A stretch of DNA of 64,000 bases. Source: Maribacter spongiicola. GTDB lineage: Bacteria > Bacteroidota > Bacteroidia > Flavobacteriales > Flavobacteriaceae. Shown piece by piece: positions 1-8,313 of this stretch. The first letter of the stretch is position 1. Each line of letters starts with the position of its first letter. The translations under genes were made by a program, and so were the position numbers. The stretch is taken from positions 62,001-126,000 of the forward strand of contig NZ_SOAY01000010.1 in the NCBI RefSeq assembly GCF_004364165.1, written 5' to 3'. The notes below the pieces were generated by a model. That model was given only the letters and a program-made list of their open reading frames with translations. It had not been told where the DNA came from and did no database searches.

Positions 1-685
1 GTTGATTTTGACACCACATAAGTCTATCGTCAATATCATTTCCATAAATATTATTAACCTTTAAAGGGTCTGTATTACTTAACGCTCGATTCCTTTTGTA
101 TTTATCTTTTCCTCCAAATGTTACCCAAGGAACTGAATGAGTATAAATTGATGGATAAAATTTTGCAATATCAGTTTTTAATTGAACAGCATATTTAAAA
201 GAGTTTATTATGCCCGATTCTTTAAAGAAACTAAAATCATTGTGTTTTACTGAACGCTTGTTTTGTTCAATTTCAGTCTCAATTTGTGGTTTCGTAGTTG
301 ATAAATTAGAATCATTAAATAGTTTTGCAATCTCTGTATAATTGTCAACAATTGCTTGGGATAATTTACCTTGGTGAATTGGGTTTGGTATTTTAATTAT
401 TTTTCTTGCTATTCCACTTTTTGGAATATTAAATTGGCTACAATCAGAATAATTTAGTCGATTTTTAAAGATTTGTTTTAATCTAACTTTTTTTTCCGTT
501 TTTTCAGGTCTGGATAGACCTGTCATAGTATTAACAGAATTCTGCAATGCTGTTAAACTTGCATTTTTGGTCGAATCAGCTAATGCCGATATATTCGAAA
601 AATCGTTACCAAATAATTCAGTAAAGAATGATGGCGGAAGCTCTTTAGGAAAGTATCCTTTATTCAATAAATGTTTAATGTTCAT
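1..685 (-). CDS. Reverse transcriptase, Abi/unknown-group type (N-terminal 228 residues; C-terminus outside window)
   Basis: The minus-strand frame is open from ATG at 683-685 to the window edge. Residues 169-183 read LKTDIAKFYPSIYTH, which matches motif A of bacterial reverse transcriptases with the catalytic Asp at 172; the SIYTHS extension followed by PW is typical of the Abi and unknown-group (DRT) enzymes rather than group II introns or retrons. Residues 214-228 (YGNDIDDRLMWCQNQ) fit the segment just before the GIPxGP motif. The YxDD motif should lie beyond position 1. The N-terminus (GYFPKELPPSF, 10-20) also resembles that class as I remember it. Known members act in phage defence or abortive infection; that role is inferred here. 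The exact subgroup cannot be assigned. Confidence 0.82.
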   Translation of the reverse strand, partial: MNIKHLLNKGYFPKELPPSFFTELFGNDFSNISALADSTKNASLTALQNSVNTMTGLSRPEKTEKKVRLKQIFKNRLNYSDCSQFNIPKSGIARKIIKIPNPIHQGKLSQAIVDNYTEIAKLFNDSNLSTTKPQIETEIEQNKRSVKHNDFSFFKESGIINSFKYAVQLKTDIAKFYPSIYTHSVPWVTFGGKDKYKRNRALSNTDPLKVNNIYGNDIDDRLMWCQNQ

Positions 686-699
686 TCTTTTCTCAAATT

Positions 700-850
700 A
701 CTGCCAACAATGGTATAAAGCAACAAGTTACTTTACACCCAAATATTAATTTATAAAATAACATTCTAAAACGGCAGGGGGAAGTAGTTTTTAGAACCGA
801 CCAACAAGGTAGTATTTTTCTTCAATGCAGCATTACGGTAACCCGTAATC
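700..850. repeat. Dispersed repeat, copy A
   Basis: First of three related intergenic copies. It has a TGCCAACAATGGTATAAAG block (702-720), a GGGGGAAGTAG block (about 777-787), the core CCAACAAGGTAGTATTTTTC (801-820) and then a palindromic TTACGGTAACCCGTAA. It lies between the reverse transcriptase start and the stop of the next gene, so it is upstream of the reverse transcriptase. The rest of this 273-base gap shows nothing else. Confidence 0.75.
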
Positions 851-958
851 TATTTAAAATAGCCGTAACACCTAATCTCTAAATGTTATAGAAGCTATGT
901 AGGCAAGTTGCGCTAGGTTTTGTTTGTTTTGAGCTCAGTTCTCTATTCTGAGCCGTAT

Positions 959-1645
959 TTATTTGTAGAGTTTTGGTTCTGCAATACCTCTTTTGAGCAT
1001 ATTTGACTTATTCATTTCAAAATGATCAATAGTCATCTCGTTATAGTATTCACGAAAGGTAGGCAGGTCAAATTCCTTTCTTAATTTATCAATATTGACG
1101 GAATCAATTAGTCCGTTTTTTGGTATTGATTGTCCAAATGAATTATAGGTTACTTGAGTGCCAAATCTTTGTTTTTTACCTGTATTGATATGTACTCGAT
1201 CTTCAAGCATAGCGTATTCAGATTTACTGCCATTATTTATTGCTATTTCTTTTTTTAATTCTTCTAACATCGCCTGCTGAAATTCAATGTCATTGTCGGC
1301 GTGTTGTATTGATATCCAAAAATCGTGCGATGCCTGTTTTCCTATTTCCTTGTAACCTAAATAGCCATATTTTTTATAAAGCTCTTTTATTTTATTTTGA
1401 TTTAATAGCCCAATACTATCTCTCTGTATTTCAAAGATCTCCCAACCCTTTTCGTACCCATATTTATCGGTTAATGTTACAGGCGGTAGACCTGCGTATT
1501 TTTGGTCAAGAGTTTTTATTGCGTTTAATTCTGTAATAATTTCTGCTTTTTCAGACTCTGGTATTGCATCTGTTTTACAACTAAAAAAACAAATAATAGT
1601 AAAACATAAAATAAATAGGGAAAAGAATTGTTTAAATATTTTCAT
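959..1645 (-). CDS. Lipoprotein, DUF6624-like
   Basis: 228 residues with a lipoprotein signal (hydrophobic stretch ending FFSC, Cys23). The body carries the pattern I associate with DUF6624: a RDSIGLLN stretch, KKYGYLGYKEIGKQASHDFW, the QHADND segment, an AMLEDRV stretch, RFGTQVTY and a final LREYY-like end. The function of this family is unknown; it is usually secreted or lipid-anchored. The gene is single, preceded by repeat copy B and followed by copy A, so it looks like an independently acquired unit. The start was chosen because it begins the signal peptide. Confidence 0.75.
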   Translation of the reverse strand: MKIFKQFFSLFILCFTIICFFSCKTDAIPESEKAEIITELNAIKTLDQKYAGLPPVTLTDKYGYEKGWEIFEIQRDSIGLLNQNKIKELYKKYGYLGYKEIGKQASHDFWISIQHADNDIEFQQAMLEELKKEIAINNGSKSEYAMLEDRVHINTGKKQRFGTQVTYNSFGQSIPKNGLIDSVNIDKLRKEFDLPTFREYYNEMTIDHFEMNKSNMLKRGIAEPKLYK

Positions 1646-1669
1646 TCATTTAAGTTTTTCTCTGTTTAA

Positions 1670-1785
1670 TGCCAATATTGGTTTAAAGTAAAAATCAAAA
1701 CTGCACCGGGAAGTAATATTTTAAAACCTACCAACAAGGTAGTATTTTTCTTCAATTTAGCATTACCGGTAACCGTAAACAATAT
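1670..1785. repeat. Dispersed repeat, copy B
   Basis: Second copy of the repeat seen at 700-850: TGCCAATATTGGTTTAAAG (1670-1688, containing the perfect palindrome CCAATATTGG), CACCGGGAAGTAATATTTT, the same core at 1730-1756, and the palindrome TTACCGGTAA at about 1763-1772. It sits immediately upstream of the DUF6624-like lipoprotein, in the same orientation relative to the gene as copy A. Confidence 0.75.
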
Positions 1786-1835
1786 TAAACAGCCATATTT
1801 TAATAATGTTTTTCTCAATGAATCAAGAACAGTAT

Positions 1836-3155
1836 TTATTGTTTGGCAAACATAATCTTGCCTCCTCCTTGAAAAAGGATCATGGTGTTTTCAACTGTAT
1901 TGAATTCAAATTTTGCTCCTGCTTGATCAAACTTAAATTTATCTTTTTCAGTTGCTTCAAGTGGAAATGACGGTTGACCTGTACCTTGTGCTATTAACGT
2001 ATTTTCGTTTTTGGTAATCGTTATTTTCAAAGGAATTTGCTCAGAAGCATACACTCCCAAATAGTTGTCCAAATCTTCTGAGGTCAACTCTAACCTTGTA
2101 AATACAGGTATTTCATATGGTTTGTTATAGACCGCACTTAAAACGGCTATGGAAATATCGTTATTATTTATGTTTGTTCCGTTTGAGGTTAAGGCATATG
2201 AAACTTTTTCCTCTGGGAAATGTGAATACACAGAGCTAAAGCCATCAATGCCACCGGTGTGCCCGTAACCTATACTATTGTAGAATGGAATTTGGAACAA
2301 GCCAAGACCGTAACCTTCTTTTAGGGTTTTCATGCTTTCAAGACTTTCATCATTTAAAAGTTTTCCATCAAACAAAGCATCTGCAAATTTTGTTAAATCG
2401 TTTGGCGTAGAAGTAATAGCACCTGCACCTAAGGGAACTGTAAAGTCTGTTTCGGGTTCTTCTTTCCAAGAACCCATAAATTTGTATGATTTACACTCGT
2501 TGTCACTTGTATTTATTTTTCCAAAAACATACGTGTCTTTTAAACCAATGGGTTTAGCAATGTACTCTTGCACCAATGCTGCATATGTTTTATCAAAAGT
2601 CTTTTCAAGTATGTATGTCAATAGCACGTAATTAGAATTGCTATAATCCGCTTTGCTGTCAGGCTCAAAATCGCTACCTCCTTTTTCTATAATTTCAATC
2701 AGTTCCTTCTCAGTTTTTGATTGTGTGCTCCATGATAAATAGTCAGCGTCATTGGTAAAGTTATGTATGCCACTTCTGTGGTTTAACAATTGTTTTACCG
2801 TTATTTTCCCTGCATTGGTGATTACAGGAAACCACTTGTCTATTGTTTGGTCCAAATCTAACTTCTTCACTTCAGCAGCTTTTAGAACCAAAACCGCGGT
2901 AAACGATTTACTAATAGAACCAATTCTATATTTTGTTTTTTCAGTTGCTTTAATATTGTTTTCTGCATCAGCAAATCCGGTCGATTTAGAATAAATTATT
3001 TCTCCGTTCTTTGAAACGGCAACGCTGCCCATGAACTTGTTATGCTCTTCAAGTGTATTAAAATAGGTGTCTAGCTTGGTCTTGTCCAAGCTTTGCGAAA
3101 ACCCAATGTGACAAACAATTAAAAAAAATACTGTTATGAAGATGGTCTTTTTCAT
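1836..3155 (-). CDS. Serine hydrolase, beta-lactamase class C / S12 family
   Basis: 439 residues with an N-terminal signal peptide (cleavage near GFSQ, 18-21). The three S12 active-site motifs are present: SISK at 80-83 (nucleophile Ser80), YSN at 171-173, and HTG at 299-301 in place of KTG. A C-terminal domain of about 110 residues follows, as in flavobacterial exported esterase/peptidase-type members. Likely acts in the periplasm or outside the cell on an ester or D-amino-acid substrate; the substrate cannot be told. True beta-lactamase activity is not implied. No clear operon partner. Confidence 0.85.
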   Translation of the reverse strand: MKKTIFITVFFLIVCHIGFSQSLDKTKLDTYFNTLEEHNKFMGSVAVSKNGEIIYSKSTGFADAENNIKATEKTKYRIGSISKSFTAVLVLKAAEVKKLDLDQTIDKWFPVITNAGKITVKQLLNHRSGIHNFTNDADYLSWSTQSKTEKELIEIIEKGGSDFEPDSKADYSNSNYVLLTYILEKTFDKTYAALVQEYIAKPIGLKDTYVFGKINTSDNECKSYKFMGSWKEEPETDFTVPLGAGAITSTPNDLTKFADALFDGKLLNDESLESMKTLKEGYGLGLFQIPFYNSIGYGHTGGIDGFSSVYSHFPEEKVSYALTSNGTNINNNDISIAVLSAVYNKPYEIPVFTRLELTSEDLDNYLGVYASEQIPLKITITKNENTLIAQGTGQPSFPLEATEKDKFKFDQAGAKFEFNTVENTMILFQGGGKIMFAKQ

Positions 3156-3336
3156 TTTGTGTCTTGTTAGGTTTGGGGTTCTTGGAAAATAGAAACCATA
3201 ATTTCATAATCCGTATTAATAAATTATAAGAGCCTTTATTGCTCGCACAATTCACATTTATAATTTATGATTTTGATTACGGTCTTTGATCAATCTTCCA
3301 AAACCGTTTCACAATCGTCTACTACAACTTTTTTTT

Positions 3337-3708
3337 TTACAATTTTACTCCGCTCCAACTTCCGCTATCGTCATCACTATTCATTGTCCAAAGTCCAGAA
3401 GCAATATTGTCTATAAAAGATCCACTAAACTCTCCAATGATTTCTGAAGTTTTTATATCTGCATTTAAAACTCCATTCTCGGTGATAGTTCCTATAATTT
3501 GGTAGGAATATGAAGACTGAATAGGAGTATACGTTCCAATAACAGTTTTATTCATGTCAACTCTTATTGACCAATTACCACTATCTAAATTACCTGTATA
3601 TTGACCACTCCAATATCCTTCATATACAAATACATCGTCTTTTTCATTTGAACATGAGTTTAAAACAACCAGACTAATAAGTAAAAACACGAAAAATTTT
3701 GCTTTCAT
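3337..3708 (-). CDS. Small lipoprotein, unknown function
   Basis: 123 residues. The first 19 form a lipoprotein signal (VVLNSC, Cys19). The mature part is beta-rich, with repeated G-x-W/F-S-G patterns (YWSGQYTG, GEFSGSF, SGSWSGV) that suggest a small beta-barrel or lipocalin-like sheet. I do not recognise a family. It is preceded on its own strand by a weaker copy (C) of the dispersed repeat, as are the other accessory lipoprotein and the reverse transcriptase. Confidence 0.7.
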   Translation of the reverse strand: MKAKFFVFLLISLVVLNSCSNEKDDVFVYEGYWSGQYTGNLDSGNWSIRVDMNKTVIGTYTPIQSSYSYQIIGTITENGVLNADIKTSEIIGEFSGSFIDNIASGLWTMNSDDDSGSWSGVKL

Positions 3709-3767
3709 AAATATTTTTTAAAAATAACCAAACCAAACCTTATGTTTAAGCTATTGATTACAAAGTA

Positions 3768-3802
3768 AATAGTAACCAGCAAGGTAGTATTTTTCTTTCA
3801 AG
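3768..3802. repeat. Dispersed repeat, copy C (partial)
   Basis: Contains ACCAGCAAGGTAGTATTTTT (from 3775) followed by CTTTCAA, the core of repeats A and B with a few changes. Flanking blocks are poorly conserved. It lies about 67 bases upstream of the lipoprotein gene ending at 3708. Confidence 0.65.
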
Positions 3803-3848
3803 TATGTTTAAAGGTGACTGTAAAAGAGAGGTACGAGAATTAAAATAG

Positions 3849-3922
3849 TTAGGAGTTAGGAGTTAGGAGTTAGGTGAAAAAATAGTACTAAGTAAAGAGT
3901 ACAAAGTATTAAGTATTAAGTA
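3849..3922. repeat. Heptamer tandem repeats (TTAGGAG and GTATTAA types)
   Basis: About three and a half copies of TTAGGAG, then a short spacer and five 7-base units of the form GTACTAA, GTAAAGA, GTACAAA, GTATTAA, GTATTAA. The same two-part arrangement is seen at 8117-8203, and related arrays occur at 5324, 21146 and 21799. Confidence 0.85.
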
Positions 3923-3924
3923 AT

Positions 3925-4278
3925 CTAATTACATATAGAATTTTCTGGTAACCATAAAATTCGGTCTTGCGTGAATTCTGACCTTAATTCGGCTGTATTG
4001 CCTATGGTTTCTCCCTCACAATTTCTGGTGAATGAAACATATGCTACAGTTGGGTTACAATTCACGTAGTAAAAAACATCATTACCTAAATATTTGGCTG
4101 TTTTGATATACTCATAATCATCAGTCAGTGAATTTACCCAGTCATTAAGCCAAGGTAATTCTTCTACCGGGTCATTAACATTACAAGTGAAATCTGTATC
4201 GTTATCATCACTACAAGCACACAAAACTGCCAATAAAATTACACCATAAATAAGCCAATTAAACATCCTATTATTCAT
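3925..4278 (-). CDS. Small lipoprotein, unknown function
   Basis: 117 residues from the ATG at 4276-4278, chosen because it begins a lipoprotein signal (MFNWLIYGVILLAVLCAC); a longer reading frame upstream adds 28 residues with no sign of coding. The mature protein is short, acidic at its start (SDDNDTD), and ends with cysteines (NCEGET, SICN) that could form disulphides. No family recognised. It stands alone between heptamer repeats and a gap that holds nothing recognisable. Confidence 0.6.
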   Translation of the reverse strand: MNNRMFNWLIYGVILLAVLCACSDDNDTDFTCNVNDPVEELPWLNDWVNSLTDDYEYIKTAKYLGNDVFYYVNCNPTVAYVSFTRNCEGETIGNTAELRSEFTQDRILWLPENSICN

Positions 4279-4497
4279 TCCTTTAAAGATATAGTTATAG
4301 TAAAAAGATGCGTTTAATAAAAATGGTTGCTTTAATAGCTTATATCTTAACTTCCAGTTCACTGGCTACATTTTCTACTTGCAAATTTGAGGCAATAGAC
4401 TTGCTGTATTTAAAAGGTATCGTACATCAATATATCAATGCGGATAACCGTAAAAGGATGGGTGTTTATTTTGTAGTTCATTAAACGCTAAAAAGCA

Positions 4498-4522
4498 AAA
4501 CCCAGAAAAAGCTTCTGGGTTT
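4498..4522 (-). terminator. Stem-loop terminator after the SnoaL-like gene
   Basis: Perfect 10-bp inverted repeat (AAACCCAGAA ... TTCTGGGTTT) just past the stop at 4548, with a T-rich tract on the minus strand. Confidence 0.8.
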
Positions 4523-4547
4523 AACATTAATGCAATAAGTTCATTTA

Positions 4548-5078
4548 TTATTCTGTAGGAGGTTGTAGCGTGTAGCCCATAGACGTCATTACGTTTAATT
4601 GATCGTAATAATGCGCCATCATCGCAATTTTACCGTCTTCAACAACACACGTAACCTGTGCAGGAATCGCGATTTCTTGACCGGTCTTCTTATTTGAAAT
4701 AGTGTCTGTAGTCCACACCATGACCCATTCGCCCTCGTTTATGCCACCAGTTACCTTAATAGGTGCATAAGACGTGTTTGCGTCAATTGAATGTGTAGAA
4801 GTTGCAAAACTTTCTTTATAATATTCAGACAATTGAGAAGGATTCATTGCGTCAGAAAATCCTGCGTTTAGACCGTAAATTTTCGCGTCATCTGCTAATT
4901 GCGCTATCATAGTTTCCAAATCTCCGTTTTGTACAGCATTTACGTAATTCGATACAACAGCTACATTGGCTTCTGCATTCTCAAAATCCATGGTAGCCGA
5001 AAATTCTTGTGCGGTATTGATAATTGGTGTTAAAAACACAGCAAGCATAAAAAACATAGTCATCTTAATAGTTCTCAT
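4548..5078 (-). CDS. Exported SnoaL/NTF2-like protein
   Basis: 176 residues: a signal peptide (about 1-23, ending NTAQ), then a single NTF2-like cone-fold domain. The fold is suggested by a helix VVSNYVNAVQNGDLETMIAQLADDAKIYG, typical of SnoaL-like proteins, followed by alternating strands (EWVMVWTTDTI, PAQVTCVVEDGKIAMMAHYYD). Such domains bind small molecules or act as isomerases and hydrolases; the substrate is unknown. It is a single gene with its own terminator. The 287 bases upstream contain only a short heptamer repeat. Confidence 0.7.
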   Translation of the reverse strand: MRTIKMTMFFMLAVFLTPIINTAQEFSATMDFENAEANVAVVSNYVNAVQNGDLETMIAQLADDAKIYGLNAGFSDAMNPSQLSEYYKESFATSTHSIDANTSYAPIKVTGGINEGEWVMVWTTDTISNKKTGQEIAIPAQVTCVVEDGKIAMMAHYYDQLNVMTSMGYTLQPPTE

Positions 5079-5323
5079 AATATATAATTTTTGGTTATTA
5101 TTCTAATCAATAAGTGTTTTACCACAAAGGGGAACAATTTTACCGGCAATACATATTAGGGGAATTTACTTGCTTCAATACTGCTTCAACAAAAAATATT
5201 GTTTAGACACAATATCTTAATCCTTAGAAAGTTAGTGATTATTTTTAACATTTCTATATCTAAAAATAAATTAATATGGTATTCCCATTGTAAAATTCAA
5301 AACGTCTGAAAAATTCTATTTGA

Positions 5324-5344
5324 GTATTAAGTATTAAGTACAAA
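5324..5344. repeat. Three heptamers (GTATTAA, GTATTAA, GTACAAA)
   Basis: Short member of the heptamer repeat class, just downstream of the PhzF-like gene. The remainder of the gap 5079-5365 holds no recognisable feature. Confidence 0.7.
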
Positions 5345-5365
5345 GTGATTGGTTGATTCTTCTGC

Positions 5366-6247
5366 TTATATCTTAACCTCCAGTTTACGGGACACTACCC
5401 CTTTTCCACCCGCCATGAGTCCGGCAATTCTTTCATTTTCTATTTGTAACTGCACCGTGATGGCACTTGGTGATGGCGGCAACATATATTTGCCTTGCTG
5501 AATATGGAAGGTAGTTTTCTTTAATTGCAATACATCAAACAAATAACTAGCTAAAGGTCCGGCAGCCATACCTGTACCTGCTTCTTCAAATATGCCATAT
5601 CGCGGAGCAAACATTCTGGCTGTGGCGTCAATTTCTGTAGCAATTTCGGTGCTGAATATGTAATATCCTATTAAATCATATGCTTCACTGATGCTTTCTA
5701 TGGCATCAAAATTTGGAGTAATAACTTCTAACGTCTTTACATCTTTTACGGGAATCAATAGAAAAGAATTTCCGGTATTGACCACTTGCATTGGTGCATT
5801 TGACAGCAGGTCTGTTTTGATCAATCCTAAGGAATTTAAAATATCGTTTTCCCTATCTGCTGGGTCTACATATGTTGGTGCCAATTGCTCCATAAAAGCT
5901 AAATCGCCCTGTATTTCTATTTTCCTATTTCCGTCTATGGTCTCTTTAGAGGAAGTTTTACCCTTTAACAACCCCAATTGTTTTAAATAGGAGAATGCGG
6001 CAATAGTGGCGTGTCCACAATGTGCTATTTGCTTGGTGGGTGTGTAGAAATCTAACTTATAATCTGCCGTCTTAGATTCTGATATAAATGCCGTTTCCGA
6101 GAGCCCGACTTTCTGGGCTATCTCCAATTTGTTTTCGTGCGATAAGGCATCTGCATGTAGCACAATACCTGCCGGGTTGCCGCCTTTATCATTCTCGGTG
6201 AAGGCATTTAGTATTTGTACGGTTACTGTTTTTACGTCGTCCATCAT
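5366..6247 (-). CDS. PhzF-family isomerase
   Basis: 293 residues with the full PhzF layout: GGNPAGIVL (22-30), GLSETAF with the catalytic Glu51, FYTPTKQIAHCGHAT (67-81), and GTGMAAGPLASYL in the C-terminal half, equivalent to the second-domain signature. The family forms two diaminopimelate-epimerase-like halves and catalyses proton shifts. No phenazine genes are nearby, so the substrate is unknown. It lies 53 bases after the SigZ-like gene and is probably cotranscribed with it and the upstream hydrolase. Two adjacent ATG codons (6247 and 6244) are both possible starts. Confidence 0.88.
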   Translation of the reverse strand: MMDDVKTVTVQILNAFTENDKGGNPAGIVLHADALSHENKLEIAQKVGLSETAFISESKTADYKLDFYTPTKQIAHCGHATIAAFSYLKQLGLLKGKTSSKETIDGNRKIEIQGDLAFMEQLAPTYVDPADRENDILNSLGLIKTDLLSNAPMQVVNTGNSFLLIPVKDVKTLEVITPNFDAIESISEAYDLIGYYIFSTEIATEIDATARMFAPRYGIFEEAGTGMAAGPLASYLFDVLQLKKTTFHIQQGKYMLPPSPSAITVQLQIENERIAGLMAGGKGVVSRKLEVKI

Positions 6248-6300
6248 AACTTTTTTAAGGTTTATAACAGATAGACGTAGTACTTTATAAAAAGACGTAG

Positions 6301-6837
6301 CTAATCTTCATTATTTTCAAAATCGAGTAATTTACCGGTGCCATCTGCAGCAACATTCTGACAACTGAGCAATTGAATTTTTAGAATTTCACGTGCTTTC
6401 TGTACCCGAGATTTTGTACCGGAATACGATATGTTCAAGTGCTTTGCCAACTCCTTTTGAGAGTATTCTTGGAATGTGGTGAGTACAATGGCTTCTTTAT
6501 GCAGGGCAGATAACTCGCCTATTTTCTGATTGATGCAATTGATCAACTTGGAATAATCAAAATCATCTTCCTGAACTTGAGGCATATCAAATTGCGATAT
6601 ATCCACCGTTTTATCTTTCCGCTTTCGAAAATGGTCCATGATTGTATTTCGCGTAATCTGATATACCCAAGATGTTAGCTTAGACGTGTGCTGCACCTGA
6701 TGAATTTTGGTCTGTATCTTCAAAAATACCTCTTGATGAATATCTTTTGCCTGCTGCTCATCTTTAATTTTACTTAAAATGAAATGATACAATTCTTCAT
6801 TGAGATCCAACCAAATGGTATTGATTTCATTTTTCAT
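6301..6837 (-). CDS. sigZ: RNA polymerase sigma factor, SigZ type (ECF)
   Basis: 178 residues. Region 2 is clear (AKDIHQEVFLKIQTKI ... LTSWVYQITRNTIMDHFRKRK, about 34-79), and region 4 follows (QEYSQKELAKHLNISYSGTKSRVQKAREIL). The W at the start (TIWLDLNEELYHFI) and the end pattern with a Cys and DGTGKLLDFE are what I know from the SigZ subgroup, which usually lacks an adjacent anti-sigma factor; none is seen here. It lies 18 bases after an exported serine hydrolase and 53 before PhzF, so it probably forms an operon with them. Confidence 0.88.
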   Translation of the reverse strand: MKNEINTIWLDLNEELYHFILSKIKDEQQAKDIHQEVFLKIQTKIHQVQHTSKLTSWVYQITRNTIMDHFRKRKDKTVDISQFDMPQVQEDDFDYSKLINCINQKIGELSALHKEAIVLTTFQEYSQKELAKHLNISYSGTKSRVQKAREILKIQLLSCQNVAADGTGKLLDFENNED

Positions 6838-6855
6838 ACTGCTCCTCTTTTTCCA

Positions 6856-8061
6856 CTAAAACTTATCTTCACTGGCAATTAAAGCCCTCCAAATAGCAAT
6901 GAATTCTTCTATCCCTTTTTTAACTAACTCTGTATTTATCAAAACTAATTTTCCTGTTTTAGTCTTCTCATTGAAGAACATAAATGTCACCACACTTGGA
7001 TCACTACCGGTATGCCCAATTTGCCCTTTTGAAGACATACCCATAAACACCCCCATATTGTATTCGTCGTTATATTCCTTATCACTTCTGTCTTTATGAT
7101 TTTCATCTGTTAACTGAGGTGTAAATAGGATCTTAAAGCTTTCTGCGGATAACATAGTACCATTACCTGCATATCCATTTATGATTTCAGATAAGTATTT
7201 TGCTAAATCATGGGCAGAGGTAATCAATCCGCCATCGGGATAATTCACTAACTTGTAAAATGCCAGCTCGGTGTCTGCATCGGCATATAGTTTCGAATGC
7301 ATTGAAAAATCAATGGCATCAAAAGACCATCCAGTACTTGTCATTTCTAAAGGGTCAAAAATATGTTTTTGAGTAAACTCGGGAAACGATTCTTCCGTTG
7401 CTTGTTCTAGAAGCAGTGCCGCTAAACCTGCGCCAATATTTGAGTAATTAAACATGCCTCCTGGGGTGTACTTCGAAAATGTTTTCTTTTTATACCACTT
7501 ACCATCTTCGCTTAAAATAGCTTCAAGATATTCACCTAAAGACATCATTTCATTTGGAGGCAAAAAATTACCGTTCTCCTTGGCATCTCCATTTTCGGCT
7601 TCTTTAAGTATATACCCTTTTCTTTCATATTCTGAAGGATCCATAATACCCGAGGTGTGACTTGCCAATTGCCGAATGGTAATAGGTGTATTCTTAAATT
7701 TAGGATGCACTACCTCAAAAGGCAAGTAATCATTAATGTCATCATCTAAATCGAGCTTACCCAGTTCTTGTGCCTTTAATAACGCCATCCCAATAAACGT
7801 CTTTGAGATAGAACCAATATTCTGTAGTGTATTCTTGGTGTATTTTTTATTCGCTTTCTTGTCCGCGAAGCCAAATCCGTTTTCATACAGCATGCCATTT
7901 TCATTAACGATTGCTACGGAGAAACCTACTATGGGTCCGTCGCCAGCTATTTGCTCTAATTCGTTGGTGAGTTTGTTAGAAATGGAATCATTGGTCTGTG
8001 CATAGGTGCTCCCTATTAGCATAGAAAAAAGGATAAGCGAACTGATTTTTTGTGCTATCAT
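6856..8061 (-). CDS. Serine hydrolase, beta-lactamase class C / S12 family
   Basis: 401 residues from the ATG at 8059-8061, which begins a signal peptide (MIAQKISSLILFSML, cleavage near TYAQ); an upstream ATG would add 13 residues of no obvious value. Motifs: SISK at 84-87, YSN at 206-208, HTG at 350-352. It is a second S12 enzyme in the same 6 kb, but differs strongly from the one at 1836-3155, so it is not a recent duplicate. It is the first gene of a likely operon with sigZ and phzF. Substrate unknown. Confidence 0.85.
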   Translation of the reverse strand: MIAQKISSLILFSMLIGSTYAQTNDSISNKLTNELEQIAGDGPIVGFSVAIVNENGMLYENGFGFADKKANKKYTKNTLQNIGSISKTFIGMALLKAQELGKLDLDDDINDYLPFEVVHPKFKNTPITIRQLASHTSGIMDPSEYERKGYILKEAENGDAKENGNFLPPNEMMSLGEYLEAILSEDGKWYKKKTFSKYTPGGMFNYSNIGAGLAALLLEQATEESFPEFTQKHIFDPLEMTSTGWSFDAIDFSMHSKLYADADTELAFYKLVNYPDGGLITSAHDLAKYLSEIINGYAGNGTMLSAESFKILFTPQLTDENHKDRSDKEYNDEYNMGVFMGMSSKGQIGHTGSDPSVVTFMFFNEKTKTGKLVLINTELVKKGIEEFIAIWRALIASEDKF

Positions 8062-8116
8062 GATGGTAAACGATTTGATTGATTGATGAATTAACTGCAA
8101 TTTAACGATTTAGGAA

Positions 8117-8203
8117 TTGGTTGTTGGCTATTGGCTATTGGTTGTTGGTTGTTGGTTGTTGGTTGAAAAATAGTATTAAGTAAAAAGTACTAAGTATTAA
8201 GTA
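8117..8203. repeat. Heptamer tandem repeats (TTGGTTG type, then GTATTAA type)
   Basis: Seven consecutive 7-base units (TTGGTTG, TTGGCTA twice, then TTGGTTG four times, 8117-8165), followed by units such as GTATTAA and GTACTAA separated by short spacers. Located between two divergent genes. The order of the two repeat types is the same as at 3849-3922. Confidence 0.85.
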
Positions 8204-8313
8204 ACAAGTTAGCTGATTGTATGCCGTGATTGTGTTGTGTGTAAAGTTTTACTACCTACTACGTTTTTAATACCTTAGTCATACCATACAAATGAGAACC
8301 AAAATATCTTATC

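Noticed and set aside
1..4362. Integron cassette array
   Set aside because: The repeats between accessory genes resemble cassette boundaries, but I see no clear attC core pairs (RYYYAAC/GTTRRRY) and no integrase; kept only as an unexplained repeat.
5366..6247. Phenazine biosynthesis cluster
   Set aside because: Only the PhzF-like isomerase is present; the family is broad and no other phz gene is near.
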